Positions 18,685 to 28,800 of a stretch of DNA of 32,211 nucleotides are shown here, one piece after another. The position numbers were made by a program, and so were the translations under genes. The DNA comes from Pinguiococcus pyrenoidosus (Eukaryota; Sar; Pinguiophyceae; Pinguiochrysidales; Pinguiochrysidaceae). Numbering within the stretch: the first letter of the stretch is position 1; every line of letters starts with the position of its first letter. Below the pieces are notes generated by a model. The model worked only from the letters and a program-made list of their open reading frames with translations. It was not told where the DNA came from and ran no database searches. The stretch is taken from assembly GCA_019677205.1 (NCBI GenBank), contig JAAMXY010000478.1, positions 1 to 32,211 of the forward strand, read 5' to 3'.

Positions 18685-21600
18685 CTACTTCTTCTTTGAC
18701 TTCGACGACTTGATCCCGTCGGCGCTGCTCATCAGCTCCTTCCAGTGATTCTCCAGCGCCTCCGCGCCGGTGCGTGACAACTCGCCCTGGCTTGCCTGCC
18801 GCTTGTCAAGGTGCAGGCGGATGCGCTCCCGCTCTTCCCAGGCTTTCGCCCACGTTTCCTGCCAAGAGCTCTGCAAGTCCTGGAACGCGTCCACCTGCTG
18901 GGCTAGCAAGGTGTCGAAGTAGGCACGCTGCGAGCGCAGCCACTCCACGCTAGCTGCTGCTGCCTCATTGGACTTTGACAGAAGCTCTTGCTGCTCCGCC
19001 TGCTTCGCTTCCAGGTCCTCGGTGGAAAGCAGCTCCTCCTCGTCCTCCTCGACGCGCAGCACCTCGGTCACGGGACTGTGCTGGAGGATGAGCGTCTCGC
19101 GGCGCCGCAGCCTCTTCAGCTCGAGCTCGACTGGAATATTCAGGGCTGCGGCCCGCTGCTCGGCGAGCGTTGTGAGCTTTGCTTCGATGCTGGCGTCGTC
19201 GGGCGAAGGCTCGATGGGGAAAGCGCTGTTCAGCCCCCACAGAGTCGCCGCGCGTTCGGCACGACCCGGGGAGGCATCCTCCCAAGCTTGGCGTGCGCGG
19301 CTCTGCCGGTCGAGCTCACGGGTGTCGTGCTCGAGGACGGCGTCTCCAGGGCCCAAGAGATCGATGAACCAAAGGCCGTCCCATCTTGACTTGGGTGTCG
19401 GCATCGACGCCTGCGCTTCCGCCTGCCCTTCCGCCTGCCCTTCCGCCTCCATCTCCATCTCCATCTCCATCTCCATCTCCATCTCCTTTTCATCTTCTTC
19501 CACCTTTGTCGCCTCAGCTTCTGCGTCGTCGGAGGGAGGCGGCTCGACGCCCGACTTTTCGGATGCCAGGGACGCCAGCTCGTCCTTGGAGAGCGGCACG
19601 AATTCGTACGGCCGCTTGCTCTGGTATTCCTCCCAGATGTCCATGGCGTCGCTGTCTAAGCGGAGCTCCAGCACCACCTTGGCGTTCGTGTCGGCCTTCG
19701 GCGGCGCAGCCTTTCCTTTCTTGCCCCCGCCGGCATCCGCCTCGGCGGCCGGAGGCATGCTGCTGACTCCCTTGGGCACCAGCGACGCCACCTCGATGAC
19801 CCCTCGGCCGCGATGCTCGCCAAGCACTTCGCCGTCGTCCGGGTCAACGACGCGCAGCGCCATGCAGATCGAGGGATCCGAGGCGAAGATCACCGCCTTG
19901 AGCGGACCGCCCTCGGCAGGAAAGCGCAAGACGTCCTGGAACAGGGTCAAGCTGTGGTTGCGCACGTACTTCCCAGCCCAACGCCGCGCTTGGGTCAGCA
20001 TCTGCACGCGCTGCGAGGATAGCTCGCCACCGTGGTACAGCAGCTGCAACTTCAGCCCTTCCTCCGAGGCCGCGCTGGCGCCCACGACTTCGCCGCTCAG
20101 CAGAAAGTTGGCCTCCTCATCACCTTCCGCCTTGAGAAGCGTCGGTCCGAACTCGGGTGTGAAGATGCGCTGCTCTCCGCCCGAGTTCACATCTTGCAGG
20201 CTCAGCACCAGTCCGTCCGGAAGCTTGCATCCGTGCTCCAGCAACACGCGCGCGCTCGTGGGGCCAGTGGAAGCCGCCAGCTGCAGTTGATGGTGAAACA
20301 CCTGCGTTGGCGGCGAATTGGCTACATGAGCCGGAACGCGCAAGTCCTCTTCCAGCGTCAACACCTGTCCGCCAGCCGCTTCCCAAGCCTCCGCCGCGCT
20401 GGCCAGCACCAAGTTCCTGTCGCTCTGGAAGGTTAGGTACGCGCCCTGCGGTGCGCTGAGCACCACTCGGAACAGTGCGCCGTTTGCGCGACTTGGAAGC
20501 TGCGCCTCGTGAGTCACGAACGGACTCGGGTACCCCGCGGGCACTCGCACATGAATCGACTGGTCAGATCCGAATTCGGCGGCGTCTGCGGCTGGCGTCA
20601 ACACGTCGATGAGAGACAGCGAGAAGCCTGGTGTCTCTTCGGCGTCGGATCTGCCGTCCAGCACTGCATGGATCGACAACGAGACCGCCGCGCGAGCTTC
20701 GGTGTCCGCTCCGGCCACGTAGAGCCACTTCGCCGGCGTCTTGCGAGGTGGCGCCGCCACCGCCGGCGCTTCCAAGTCGTCAGCATAGTTCAACGCCCAG
20801 GATGCGTCCAGGGTACTCGGGGATGCGTCGGGAACCTCGACATCAGCGGCGGCCGAGATGATGGTTCCGCCGAGGACGCGGATCTGCTCCATCGTGAGCG
20901 CCAGAAACCAGGACGGCGGGAAGTCGGGGGCGCGCATGCGCTTCGAGCTGCTCTCTTTCTCCTGGCTGGGCATCTGGGGAGCCTCGATGCTCCATCGGAG
21001 CACCAGCGAAGGTCCCTTCTTGGCCACGCTGGCCAGCTTGGACTTGGCGCCCTCTTGCGGCAGCTGCACCTGCGAGGGGTCTCCCGCCCCCGGCTGCGGT
21101 GCCCAGGGCTCCGGAAGGGCCCCCGCGTCGTCCGCAAGCTCTTGCTCGCCGCGAAGCAGCACTGGGTAGACAAAGGGCCCGACGCCAGCTGCGCCGTCCT
21201 CTCGCGGTCCCCACCGCGGCTGGCGTTCCTGCGACGAGTCGTCGTCCTCCCCGGCGTCTTCTGCGGCGAGACGCTCCAGCTTCTTCCGCTGCTGGCGCAG
21301 CATGGGTCCGTGCTTGCTGAAGCGGGCGATGCTCTTCGGGAAGCCCACGAGGTAGACGCGGCGGCGAGGCTGGCTCAAGGCGTCCAACACATGAGACACC
21401 TTGTTGGCGCGCTCCTGCAGCATGTCGGACAGCTGCAGCGGCGTCCAGCTGCGGGACTGAGCGCCCCTTCGACGTCCCTTGATATGGAAGGTCTGGCGAC
21501 TTTGTTGGCGCTGCTTGGCTTCTCGCTCCGCGAGGACCTGTGGCGCGCCGACGCTCCAGAGACCTTCTTCCAGCTGCGGCGTGCCGCCCTTGTCCAGCTC

Positions 21601-22860
21601 GTCTAGCCACGGCGTGAGGTCCACGGTGGCGTCCGCCAGCGGCCCCGCCTGGATGATCGAGGCCAGCGGCGCTGGAAACAGGCCGGTGGTGACGTGCAGC
21701 GCCACGGACGTGAGCATCTGCAGACGCTGCTCTCCGGTTGCCCGAGTTTCGCGGGGCAGAAAGGCGCCCTTGGCGTACACGGTGTACACGGCCTTGCTGA
21801 TGAGCTGCGGCCAGAGCTCTGTCCTGGCCGCAGCGGCAAAGACGTCCTTGCCGGAGGGCTCGCTCACGTATGGGAAGATGGCCGTCACGGGCACCATACG
21901 CCAGCTCCCAGCGACGAACAGACGCACGATGTACCTGCCGTCTTCCTGCAGTTTTGGAAGGCCGTCGGGACCTTTCGGGTAGATGTTGCGCCAGAACATG
22001 GACGTCGGGCTCTGGAGAGCGGCGTTGATTGCCTCCTCCTTGGCTGCGGCCAACGCGGCAGCCGCCGCCGCTTCCGCCTCCGCCTCGGCGCCCTTCTTCT
22101 TCTTGGCGGGAGCTGCAGCCTTCTTGGCGCCGCCCTTCTCAGGCTCCGCCACGACACTCAGTTCTTCCTCCAGCGGCAGCGTCGTCGCCTTGACGCTCGA
22201 CTTGAGGGCCACGGCTGCGTCGAAGAAGCTGCGAAGCAAGGCGTCGCATCCAGCTGGTGCGGCTTGAGACGCCTTGTGTTCAGTTGGGCCCTTCGGGAGA
22301 AGGACTTGATCTAGGAGGTTCTTTCCCGCTTCCGCTTCTTCCCCTTCTTCTTCCCCTTCCCCTTCCCCTTCCCCTTCCTGCTTCCCAGCGTCGTCGCCAC
22401 CCTTGGATTTCTTCTCTTCTTTGGTGTTCGCCTCGGTCTCCGCTTCGGCCTCCGGCGGCTTGGGCACTTCCCAGGAAACCTTGACGACGCTGAAGGGATT
22501 CTCCGGAGCTGCAGCTTCTTCGGCTGCTTCTGCGTCCGGAGGTGCCTCCACCTCTGGCATGGAGGGCTTCGCCCATGTGATGTCAAGACCCTGCAGGTGC
22601 TTAGGAAGCGGCAAGGCCTCTTCGAAGCCGTGTTTCTTGCAAAGCGCCTCCTTGTCCGCTGAGGAAAGGCCCTGTGCGGTCTGCAGCTCGAACTCTGGGA
22701 AGAGCTTCGACAGCGGGCGAACTTGTGGCGGAGGCCCTGCTTCTTCTGGAGTCACTTCTGCGGCATTTGCTGCTGCCGAGCGCTGAGCCCAGTCCACAGG
22801 AAGCGGTGGCCGGACCAAACTAGCCTCGGCATCGGGCTTGCCGGCCTTCTTCGGGCCCAT
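18685..22860 (-). CDS. Androglobin-like protein without a globin domain
   Basis: 1391 aa, no intron needed. A calpain-like block lies at about residues 201-365: GCDALLRSFFDAAVAL, then DGRYIVRLFVAGSWRMVPV and TELWPQLISKAVY, matching the calpain-type part of androglobin (ADGB) in order and spacing. Near residue 1158, LWFIDLL is followed by a DTREL...RQAWEDASPGRAERA block like the ADGB C-terminal segment, then coiled coil and a KSKKK end like that of ADGB. The middle contains beta-rich, possibly C2-like stretches. I find no IQ motif and no globin helices where ADGB carries its permuted globin. Low-complexity runs: Glu/Gly at about 162-178 and alternating Glu-Met at about 1126-1138. ADGB is linked to sperm flagella, so a ciliary role is plausible. 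It lies opposite long but meaningless plus-strand frames. Confidence 0.65.
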   Translation of the reverse strand: MGPKKAGKPDAEASLVRPPLPVDWAQRSAAANAAEVTPEEAGPPPQVRPLSKLFPEFELQTAQGLSSADKEALCKKHGFEEALPLPKHLQGLDITWAKPSMPEVEAPPDAEAAEEAAAPENPFSVVKVSWEVPKPPEAEAETEANTKEEKKSKGGDDAGKQEGEGEGEGEEEGEEAEAGKNLLDQVLLPKGPTEHKASQAAPAGCDALLRSFFDAAVALKSSVKATTLPLEEELSVVAEPEKGGAKKAAAPAKKKKGAEAEAEAAAAAALAAAKEEAINAALQSPTSMFWRNIYPKGPDGLPKLQEDGRYIVRLFVAGSWRMVPVTAIFPYVSEPSGKDVFAAAARTELWPQLISKAVYTVYAKGAFLPRETRATGEQRLQMLTSVALHVTTGLFPAPLASIIQAGPLADATVDLTPWLDELDKGGTPQLEEGLWSVGAPQVLAEREAKQRQQSRQTFHIKGRRRGAQSRSWTPLQLSDMLQERANKVSHVLDALSQPRRRVYLVGFPKSIARFSKHGPMLRQQRKKLERLAAEDAGEDDDSSQERQPRWGPREDGAAGVGPFVYPVLLRGEQELADDAGALPEPWAPQPGAGDPSQVQLPQEGAKSKLASVAKKGPSLVLRWSIEAPQMPSQEKESSSKRMRAPDFPPSWFLALTMEQIRVLGGTIISAAADVEVPDASPSTLDASWALNYADDLEAPAVAAPPRKTPAKWLYVAGADTEARAAVSLSIHAVLDGRSDAEETPGFSLSLIDVLTPAADAAEFGSDQSIHVRVPAGYPSPFVTHEAQLPSRANGALFRVVLSAPQGAYLTFQSDRNLVLASAAEAWEAAGGQVLTLEEDLRVPAHVANSPPTQVFHHQLQLAASTGPTSARVLLEHGCKLPDGLVLSLQDVNSGGEQRIFTPEFGPTLLKAEGDEEANFLLSGEVVGASAASEEGLKLQLLYHGGELSSQRVQMLTQARRWAGKYVRNHSLTLFQDVLRFPAEGGPLKAVIFASDPSICMALRVVDPDDGEVLGEHRGRGVIEVASLVPKGVSSMPPAAEADAGGGKKGKAAPPKADTNAKVVLELRLDSDAMDIWEEYQSKRPYEFVPLSKDELASLASEKSGVEPPPSDDAEAEATKVEEDEKEMEMEMEMEMEMEAEGQAEGQAEAQASMPTPKSRWDGLWFIDLLGPGDAVLEHDTRELDRQSRARQAWEDASPGRAERAATLWGLNSAFPIEPSPDDASIEAKLTTLAEQRAAALNIPVELELKRLRRRETLILQHSPVTEVLRVEEDEEELLSTEDLEAKQAEQQELLSKSNEAAAASVEWLRSQRAYFDTLLAQQVDAFQDLQSSWQETWAKAWEERERIRLHLDKRQASQGELSRTGAEALENHWKELMSSADGIKSSKSKKK
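19416..19488. repeat. In-gene tandem repeats: 12-bp then 6-bp units
   Basis: About three CTTCCGCCTGCC-type units followed by about six CATCTC units, inside the androglobin-like gene. On the coding strand they give alternating Glu-Met followed by EGQA repeats. A slippage-prone low-complexity linker. Confidence 0.85.
22339..22378. repeat. CCTTCC-type hexamer run in the androglobin-like gene
   Basis: Imperfect hexamers encoding a Glu/Gly-rich stretch (about residues 162-178) on the minus strand. Confidence 0.75.
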
Positions 22861-23656
22861 CTTGCGCTTGGTCGATGGGCCTCCAAGTCCTTAGGTGTCC
22901 AGCACTTTCAAGCGCTGTACCCGAGGCTTCGATCCCGCCGACACAGGCGCTCAGAGGAAGGCAAAGGTGCACATGAGGACGAGGATCCAGCTGCGGACTC
23001 TGGCTTTGTAAGAACAAATGGGGGTTTGTGAGGTACTGGACCCCCCAAGAATATGGAAGGCCTTCAACGCTTCCTTGCGCGTACTCGGTGCGCTAAAGGG
23101 CAATGCAGAGGCGGAAGTTGGCGCGTCTGAACTGCGCCTCCGCAGAGAAAGTTGCACTTGCATCGGCGTTGCTTACAGCCTGGACGGTTTCGTGACGGAT
23201 CGAAACTTTTCTTCGCTTATGGTACTGACCTCCGTAGAGTATTTTTTTACTAAAACTGAAACGTCCCGAAGGGTGCATACTGGAAGACGTGACAAATACC
23301 GGTAACTGCGTTTCTCGGACTGAGCCCCGGACTTTTTTTCTCGCGGTTGCGCCGCAGAAAAACTGCAAGTGAAGGTCGACATGTCACGATGAAATCGCTT
23401 CCGGAGATCAAAGAGGCCGAGGAAAGGACATGTGCGGCTCCAAGTCCCCGTGGGTCCAGATCGGTCAGCTTGATGACGCTCAGGCGTCCAGAGTCCTTTT
23501 CCGGAACCGCTCCCGCATCTTCGCCGGACCACACAGCGGTGATGTCCAGCTGGGGCATCAAGCATTGGCGCCACCAGCTCTCGCGTTGGGCTATGGGTTG
23601 CATGTGAAGACTCCTAGCAATTGGTCCGGGGAAAGGTAGTTTGGTTGGAAGAAGAA
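22861..23656. other. Divergent spacer between androglobin-like and B-box genes
   Basis: About 800 bp that must hold both promoters. A 69-codon ATG frame at 23430-23639 (plus) ends at a GAAAG|GTAG that looks like a splice donor, but I could not find an acceptor that joins it in frame to the downstream gene. It is therefore left uncalled. No other structure seen. Confidence 0.4.
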
Positions 23657-24856
23657 ATGGAGCCACCCGAGCTGGTTCTTTACCGCGGCATGGCCGAGTG
23701 CCTCCTGCCTTGCTCTGAGGAGATCCAGGACCTCAAGAAGTCAGAGTCCTCGACGCTACCGCCACTTGCGGAAGCTGCGGCTTGGGCACCCCGGCCGAAG
23801 ATGCCAATCCGAAAGTTCTACGATCACAACGCGTTCTGCTGGAAGAACGCAGCTCCTCGGGAGCCGAAAGCCTTCGCATGCACGGCTCGGATCTGCTGTC
23901 GCGGGGCTCTTGCAGTTGCCAAGTGCTACAGCTGCGCAAAGTTCGATGCCCAAGGCCGCGGCTGGATGTGCATCGACTGCCTGAAGAAGCGGCATCCTTG
24001 GTACCGGGCGCCGCACAAGATCGTTCCCATCGCTCATGAGGAGGCAGTTGAAAGGGAGTTCCAAGCTCAGATCTGCCGCGCTGATGTGCATCGGCTGAAA
24101 GCTTCAGCTGCTAAGCTCATGTCGACAGTTCAAGATCTCAAGGAACGCTTCGATGAGCAGGTTCGAGATCCGAAGAGCGGGGCCCTGCTCAAGACGACGG
24201 CGAGAAAACTGGTCTCCGTGGAGCAACGGGCGGTCAAGCTACGCTGCCAAGTTCATCAGGACCCTTTTGAGGCCTCGGATGCTTCCTACGATGCGCTGCG
24301 TTCCTCTGCTCTGAGTCAGACATCGGTGGCGATCAACGAAACACAGGGATCGTCACCAACCACGGCTTCGGCCTCCGTCGCCAGCAGACGCGAAGCTCGC
24401 CAGCAGCCATCCAAGTGGAATCCTCACAATCCGGACGATAAAACCGCTGAGCATGGCCTGAAAGCAGAGGCGGAGAGAGAAAGCGACCCAAAGGAGGCTC
24501 TTGAGATCGACGCTAGTCCCAGTCCCAGAAAGCTGCAAGACGCTCCATCTGAGACAGCGGACCCTGTGAACTCCTCGCTTGTTGGAAGTTCTGGAAGTTC
24601 TGAGAGTTTTGGAAGTTCTGGAACCCGAGTCTTTGATGAGAAAAGCCGGAAAGAGAAGTCCTTCCGCGCCTCCGGCGGCAATCCAGTTCCGGAGGTAGCC
24701 GCTCTGGGAGTTCCGGCCGCCGCACTGCGCGTACAGAGCGTCCTCGGCCGACGTCTTGAGGCAATGCGCGCTCAGGCCTTGCGGTGCGATCGATTCGAGC
24801 GGATGTTTGGCGACTACTACGCGCAGTGGTTCCACTTGAATGCGCTAGCCGAATAG
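23657..24856 (+). CDS. Unknown protein with B-box-like zinc finger and HPWYR motif
   Basis: 399 aa. The ATG at 23657 is used because the upstream extension of the frame starts only with TTG. A compact Cys/His cluster lies at about residues 75-125: ICCRG, CYSC, then MCIDC, directly followed by RHPWYRAPH. The CxxC...CxxC...H...H spacing is B-box-like zinc binding. A helical stretch follows, then a Ser-rich linker (about 225-345, with SGSS repeats built on GGAAGTTCT) and a C-terminal helix rich in Arg and aromatic residues. I do not recognise the family with certainty; the Cys cluster plus HPWYR looks conserved and functional, perhaps in protein binding. It is divergent from the androglobin-like gene. 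Confidence 0.7.
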   Translation: MEPPELVLYRGMAECLLPCSEEIQDLKKSESSTLPPLAEAAAWAPRPKMPIRKFYDHNAFCWKNAAPREPKAFACTARICCRGALAVAKCYSCAKFDAQGRGWMCIDCLKKRHPWYRAPHKIVPIAHEEAVEREFQAQICRADVHRLKASAAKLMSTVQDLKERFDEQVRDPKSGALLKTTARKLVSVEQRAVKLRCQVHQDPFEASDASYDALRSSALSQTSVAINETQGSSPTTASASVASRREARQQPSKWNPHNPDDKTAEHGLKAEAERESDPKEALEIDASPSPRKLQDAPSETADPVNSSLVGSSGSSESFGSSGTRVFDEKSRKEKSFRASGGNPVPEVAALGVPAAALRVQSVLGRRLEAMRAQALRCDRFERMFGDYYAQWFHLNALAE

Positions 24857-25263
24857 CCTTCCAGGCAATATGCATACGGCATGCTTAGCGGCCCGTGTGT
24901 CATACGAGAAGCGACTTGCCGAAGTGACGAGCTAGACGAACACACGAAGACCAATCATGGTTCTTGCAAAATTGGACGACGACAGCAAACAGACCAAAGC
25001 TATACTGCAGCATCGAAAACTTCACAAAAGGTGTGCACATAAGCGCCTCTAAGCTTCCCCCAAGCTCCGCCGAAGCTCCCCCGAAGCTCCGCCGAAGCTC
25101 CCCCGGTATCGCCCTCCATCGCTTCCTCAAAACTCCGCGCACCAGCTCATCCCCGAGAGCCCGATGCGAATACCCGAGGTCCTGCCCGTGCTATCGACGG
25201 GAAGCTCCCGTCGCTGTAAGGTACGAGTACGAAAATCCAACAAGCCGCCAGAAACGGCAGCCC
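24857..25263. other. Spacer between convergent B-box and CLC genes
   Basis: About 400 bp of 3' flanks. It contains the 11-bp tandem repeat at 25051-25105 and nothing else I can call. Confidence 0.4.
25051..25105. repeat. 11-bp tandem repeat, five copies
   Basis: Units of AAGCTCCSCCG, where copies 2-5 alternate G and C at one base and copy 1 differs at two positions. They lie between two convergent 3' ends. Confidence 0.85.
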
Positions 25264-27533
25264 CTAACGGTTTCCGGGAATTGGGTCGTAACCCCGGTGT
25301 CGCTGACTCGTGCAGCTCCCGCAGAAGGCCCCACAGAGCTCGACGAGCCGATCCACGGGTTTCTTCGCGTTTTCGCCCAAGTAAACGCGGAGGTCGTCGC
25401 GCACAATGATCCCGTACAGCCTGCCTTTGTGCGTGACAAAGGCGTTGCCCAGCCGCAGGAGGCGAAAGAGCTGATCTACCTTCGTCAATGGCGTAGCCGC
25501 GTCCATCTGGTAGGGGAATGGGTCCATCAGCATGACGATGACGTCTGCATTCTTGCTCACGTCTACGGAAAACGTCTCGCTCAACTTCATATCGCTTGCC
25601 GACAGGGACCTCTCGAAGTCCGATGAGAAGCCGCCGGACGTTTGCCGCTTGGCGTTCGTGGCGAGCAGGTACGTGTCCTCCGTGTACGCAACGACCTGTC
25701 CGTCGTGCTCCACTTGGAACTGGATCCGGGCGTCCAGCAGGTCGACAAAGGACTCGGAGCGGGCCAGATGCTCAATGTCCACGATGTCATCGTTGTCGAT
25801 GTCGTATTCAAACATCTGGTGAACGCCGTTTCCAGCAACTCCGCGGAAGATAGCCGGACGCGGTGCGACGGAGAGCTGGTGGTGGCTCTCGAATCTTTGC
25901 AATGCCGAGGCCATGTCACCACGAAAGACGCGGCCGACGAGTTCCATGGACCGCTTGTTCCTCACGATGGCGAACACTTCCGTCTTCAGGTTGCCCAAGA
26001 GGAGCTTCCTTGCGTCACCGTACGTGCTGTTCTCCAGATCGAGCACGTCCGAGGGCTTCAGCCGCTTGGTCAGATTATGCACAGGGATACCGCGTGCGTG
26101 GTCTGGCAGGCGCGGAAGATAGGGCGTGCCCGTCGAATCGGCCAAGGCGTCATACACATTTGGCGTCAGCCGCTGCGCGACGAAGTATGCCAGGATCACA
26201 GCGAGCGAGACGGGCAGTCGCAAGTGGCCCTCATCGCTGAGCTCGAAGATGATGACCGCAACGCTGATCGCCCGGGTGACGCCCGTGGTGAAGGCAGCGG
26301 CACCGACGACCGCAAATTCCCACGGTTCGATCTTCACCGAGGCGCCCAGGACCTTCAGCAGGCTGCACGCTTCCCCCGCGACCCGACCGATCGCCGCGCC
26401 CGTCAGGAACACCGGCGCAAAGAGACCAACGGGAAGTGGCAGCAGAACCGAGATCAGGGTCACCACCAGCTTGTAGAGCGGGAAGGTGATTAACGAGGTG
26501 GACAAGCCGAGAGTGTGGTCCTGAAACAGACTGTCCGTCAGCGTGCGGTTGTCTCCATGCAGGCCATAGGAGATGTCGTAGAACGTCAAAGGCGCCACGA
26601 GCGCCGCGCCGACCATACAGATCAGCATCTTCCTGGCGAGAAGCTCGCCGGGGCCCATCGTGCGTCCAGGTGGCTGCAGGAATCTGAGCTTCTTCTTGGT
26701 CAAGACGTCGAGAATGCCCGTGAATCCCGCGCCCAGGAGCCCACAGCTCATCGCCAACACCGCCAGCAGGCCGAGGTCTGTCCGGCCTATCCCCGTATAC
26801 TTGGCGTCATTGAAACGAAACAGCGCCATGCTGTCTTCGACGTTGAATGCGGCATACATCATGGACCCAGCGACGGCGCAGAAAGCGGCTCGGGGTAGGT
26901 TCCGCGTCATGTAGGCATCGCTGGTGACCTCGACGCTGAAAAGGACGCCACCGAAAGGCGTGCCGAAGGTGGCCGCCACGCCAGCAGCACAGGCACACGC
27001 GAGGACGTCCAGCCGCTTGGAGTCCTGGCCCATCATGTTGTGGAACCAGGAGAGGCCCATGAAGAGGTTGGCGATGATACACGCGATGTGGATGTACGGC
27101 CCCTCCTTCCCGACGTGCAAGCCGGAAAGAAGCGCGAGGCAAAGACCGCACGCCTTCGCCGCCAGCATCCTCGGCGCGAGGAGGACTGGCTTAAGCGCCC
27201 CGCTGAGCACCACGCGCATCTCCGGCACGCCCGACCCTGCAGCTTCCGGGCAAAGCACGTGGGTCGTCAAACACGCAAGGCCTGCCATGAGGGCCGCGGC
27301 CAAGGTGTACACGCCCAGGGAGGCCCAGGAGAAGCCCAGCGACTGGAGCCAGATGTTGCGCACGCGGAAGTCGTTCCTCAAGAAAGAGCTCAGGCCATAG
27401 GACACCAACGCACTGGAGCTCCCGATCAGCACTGTTTCGTCGTGTCGCACCAAAATTGCGTCGTTTGTGGTTAGTCCAAAATCACCTCGAAGCCAAAGAC
27501 AGAAAGAGACTGCGTACCGAGCAACAGAGGCAT
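25264..27533 (-). CDS. CLC-family chloride channel with C-terminal CBS pair
   Basis: Twelve-plus membrane helices followed by a two-CBS cytosolic region. Exons on the minus strand: 27533-27518 and 27431-25264, giving 727 aa. The 86-nt intron (GTACGC...ACAG, with a GACTAAC branch-like motif) is proposed because the exon 2 frame has no upstream ATG, and splicing restores a hydrophobic helix B (MPLLLVLIGSSSALVSYG). Filter motifs: GSGVPE (71-76), GKEGP with the gating Glu (113-117) and GLFAP. Val174 follows the Glu in FSVEVTS, where proton-coupled exchangers have a second Glu, so this looks like the ClC-1/2 channel type. Helix R carries a Tyr-containing PNVYDAL. More 5' exons may be missing, since animal relatives have a longer cytosolic N-terminus. 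Confidence 0.85.
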
Positions 27534-28160
27534 CTCCAGTATATTCCACAGGAGCTTACATGGCCCCTGCCTCCGCCGATGCGGGCGAGGCTTGAATCCC
27601 CTACACACATCGTGCAGCGAGCAAGAAGGGAACTGATATCAGTGGCGCGGTCCTTTCTTCCCGCTTTGCGCTGCGACGAAGCCCCCTTTCGTTGGCATCT
27701 TCAGGTCCACTCTTATGTGGCGCAATGCACGTCACATTCCTCTCCCAACTTGTGCTGCAGTATCCAGAACCACATTTCCGCTGCGGTCGCCAAGCTCCGT
27801 GGAGGGTTTTCACTCCGCAAAGGTACCGCAGGCCACCACACCTCTCGCAAGAGAGCGTTTAAGTCCGAAGAGTCCCCAACTCCTGAGAGCCAAGATACTC
27901 CCGGTGTATGTTGTGGTCTCTCTCTCTCTCTCTCTTTCTCTCTCCTCATAATTCCAGTCAAATTCATCTTAGCTTCCCAAACATAACCCCACTACGCATG
28001 CTTTCCTCACTTGTCCGGCATTTTCCTCTCCCGTTGTTCTCACAATGAGAAGCCCCGCTCATGGCCTTTTGCCTTTGCTTCTGACTCTCGCAGAGGTGCA
28101 CCGCCTTTCCGGCGACAGCGCCCTTCCCTTTTTATCATGTGTCACCTCCTGGCCACTTGT
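27534..28160. other. Spacer upstream of the CLC gene
   Basis: Should contain the CLC promoter and any missing 5' exon. A CT dinucleotide run lies at about 27919-27947. No gene that I can support. Confidence 0.35.
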
Positions 28161-28166
28161 ACTCAC

Positions 28167-28294
28167 CCTGTGGGACCTCGTTGATACTGAAAGTTCCCGT
28201 ACACATCCAAAGAACTCCACTGCCTCGGGTCTTTGGAGCCGTAGAGGATCGCCGGAGAAAGCCGCCCCCGAGTCCGCTCCGGCGTGTCGGTCAT
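28167..28294 (-). CDS. Possible first exon of an unrecognised small protein
   Basis: ATG at 28294 (context GTCGCCATGA) opens 42 codons plus two bases, ending at ACAGG|GTGAGT, a strong donor at 28166. The peptide is polar, with SPAILYGSKDPRQW and LDVYGNFQYQRG, a composition like small microtubule-binding flagellar proteins, though no family is recognised. No convincing next exon was found. Without splicing it is a 43-aa frame ending at 28163. Confidence 0.3.
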
Positions 28295-28800
28295 GGCGAC
28301 CGACTGCTGCGACCGTCTGCGTCTTGGGCGCGCTTCAAAGGCACTTTGAAAACGCAGCTTCTCAGCTCTTTTTCTCGTTGGGTTGGGAGCGGTCACGCAC
28401 GCCCGCATGAATTGTCTAAAGATTTGGGCGGCTAGTTGTGCTGGTTTTAAGGCTCACTTATGTTAAATTCACATTTGAATATCCTGGAAAATTTCATCAA
28501 GAGACTAATGGGCTTCGAGATTCGCTGCTATCGATACTGAGGTCTCCGGTTTTTTCTCTGCGGAGCCGAAGATGCAGATGCAGATGCACAGGGAGTTGAT
28601 GAAGTGAACGCATTTCTTCGACTGTGTGTGCTGATGTACTGCAACAAGGGAGAGGTCGTTTGTGAGCCCCGCTGCGTCGACAGGAGAGGACAGGAGAGGA
28701 CGGAAGAGCGAAGGCGCGATCAATCAAGCCGAGCTTGAAAGCTTCTGAAGAGAGCTCCTGAGCAACAATCACGAAAGCACAAGGTCTACATCTACATCCA
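28295..28800. other. Spacer downstream of the VIT/VWA gene
   Basis: About 500 bp. Short imperfect direct repeats (GACAGGAGAG twice at about 28679-28699; GATGCA three times near 28571). No gene seen. Confidence 0.4.

Noticed and set aside
20509-21606. 365-codon plus-strand frame opposite the androglobin-like gene
   Set aside because: Composition-driven shadow; no recognisable motif, and the minus strand carries the family blocks.
23430-23639. 69-codon frame ahead of the B-box gene as its first exon
   Set aside because: Has a donor-like end, but no acceptor in reach restores the downstream frame.
25051-25105. CRISPR-like array
   Set aside because: Adjacent 11-bp units without spacers in a eukaryotic genome; a simple tandem repeat.
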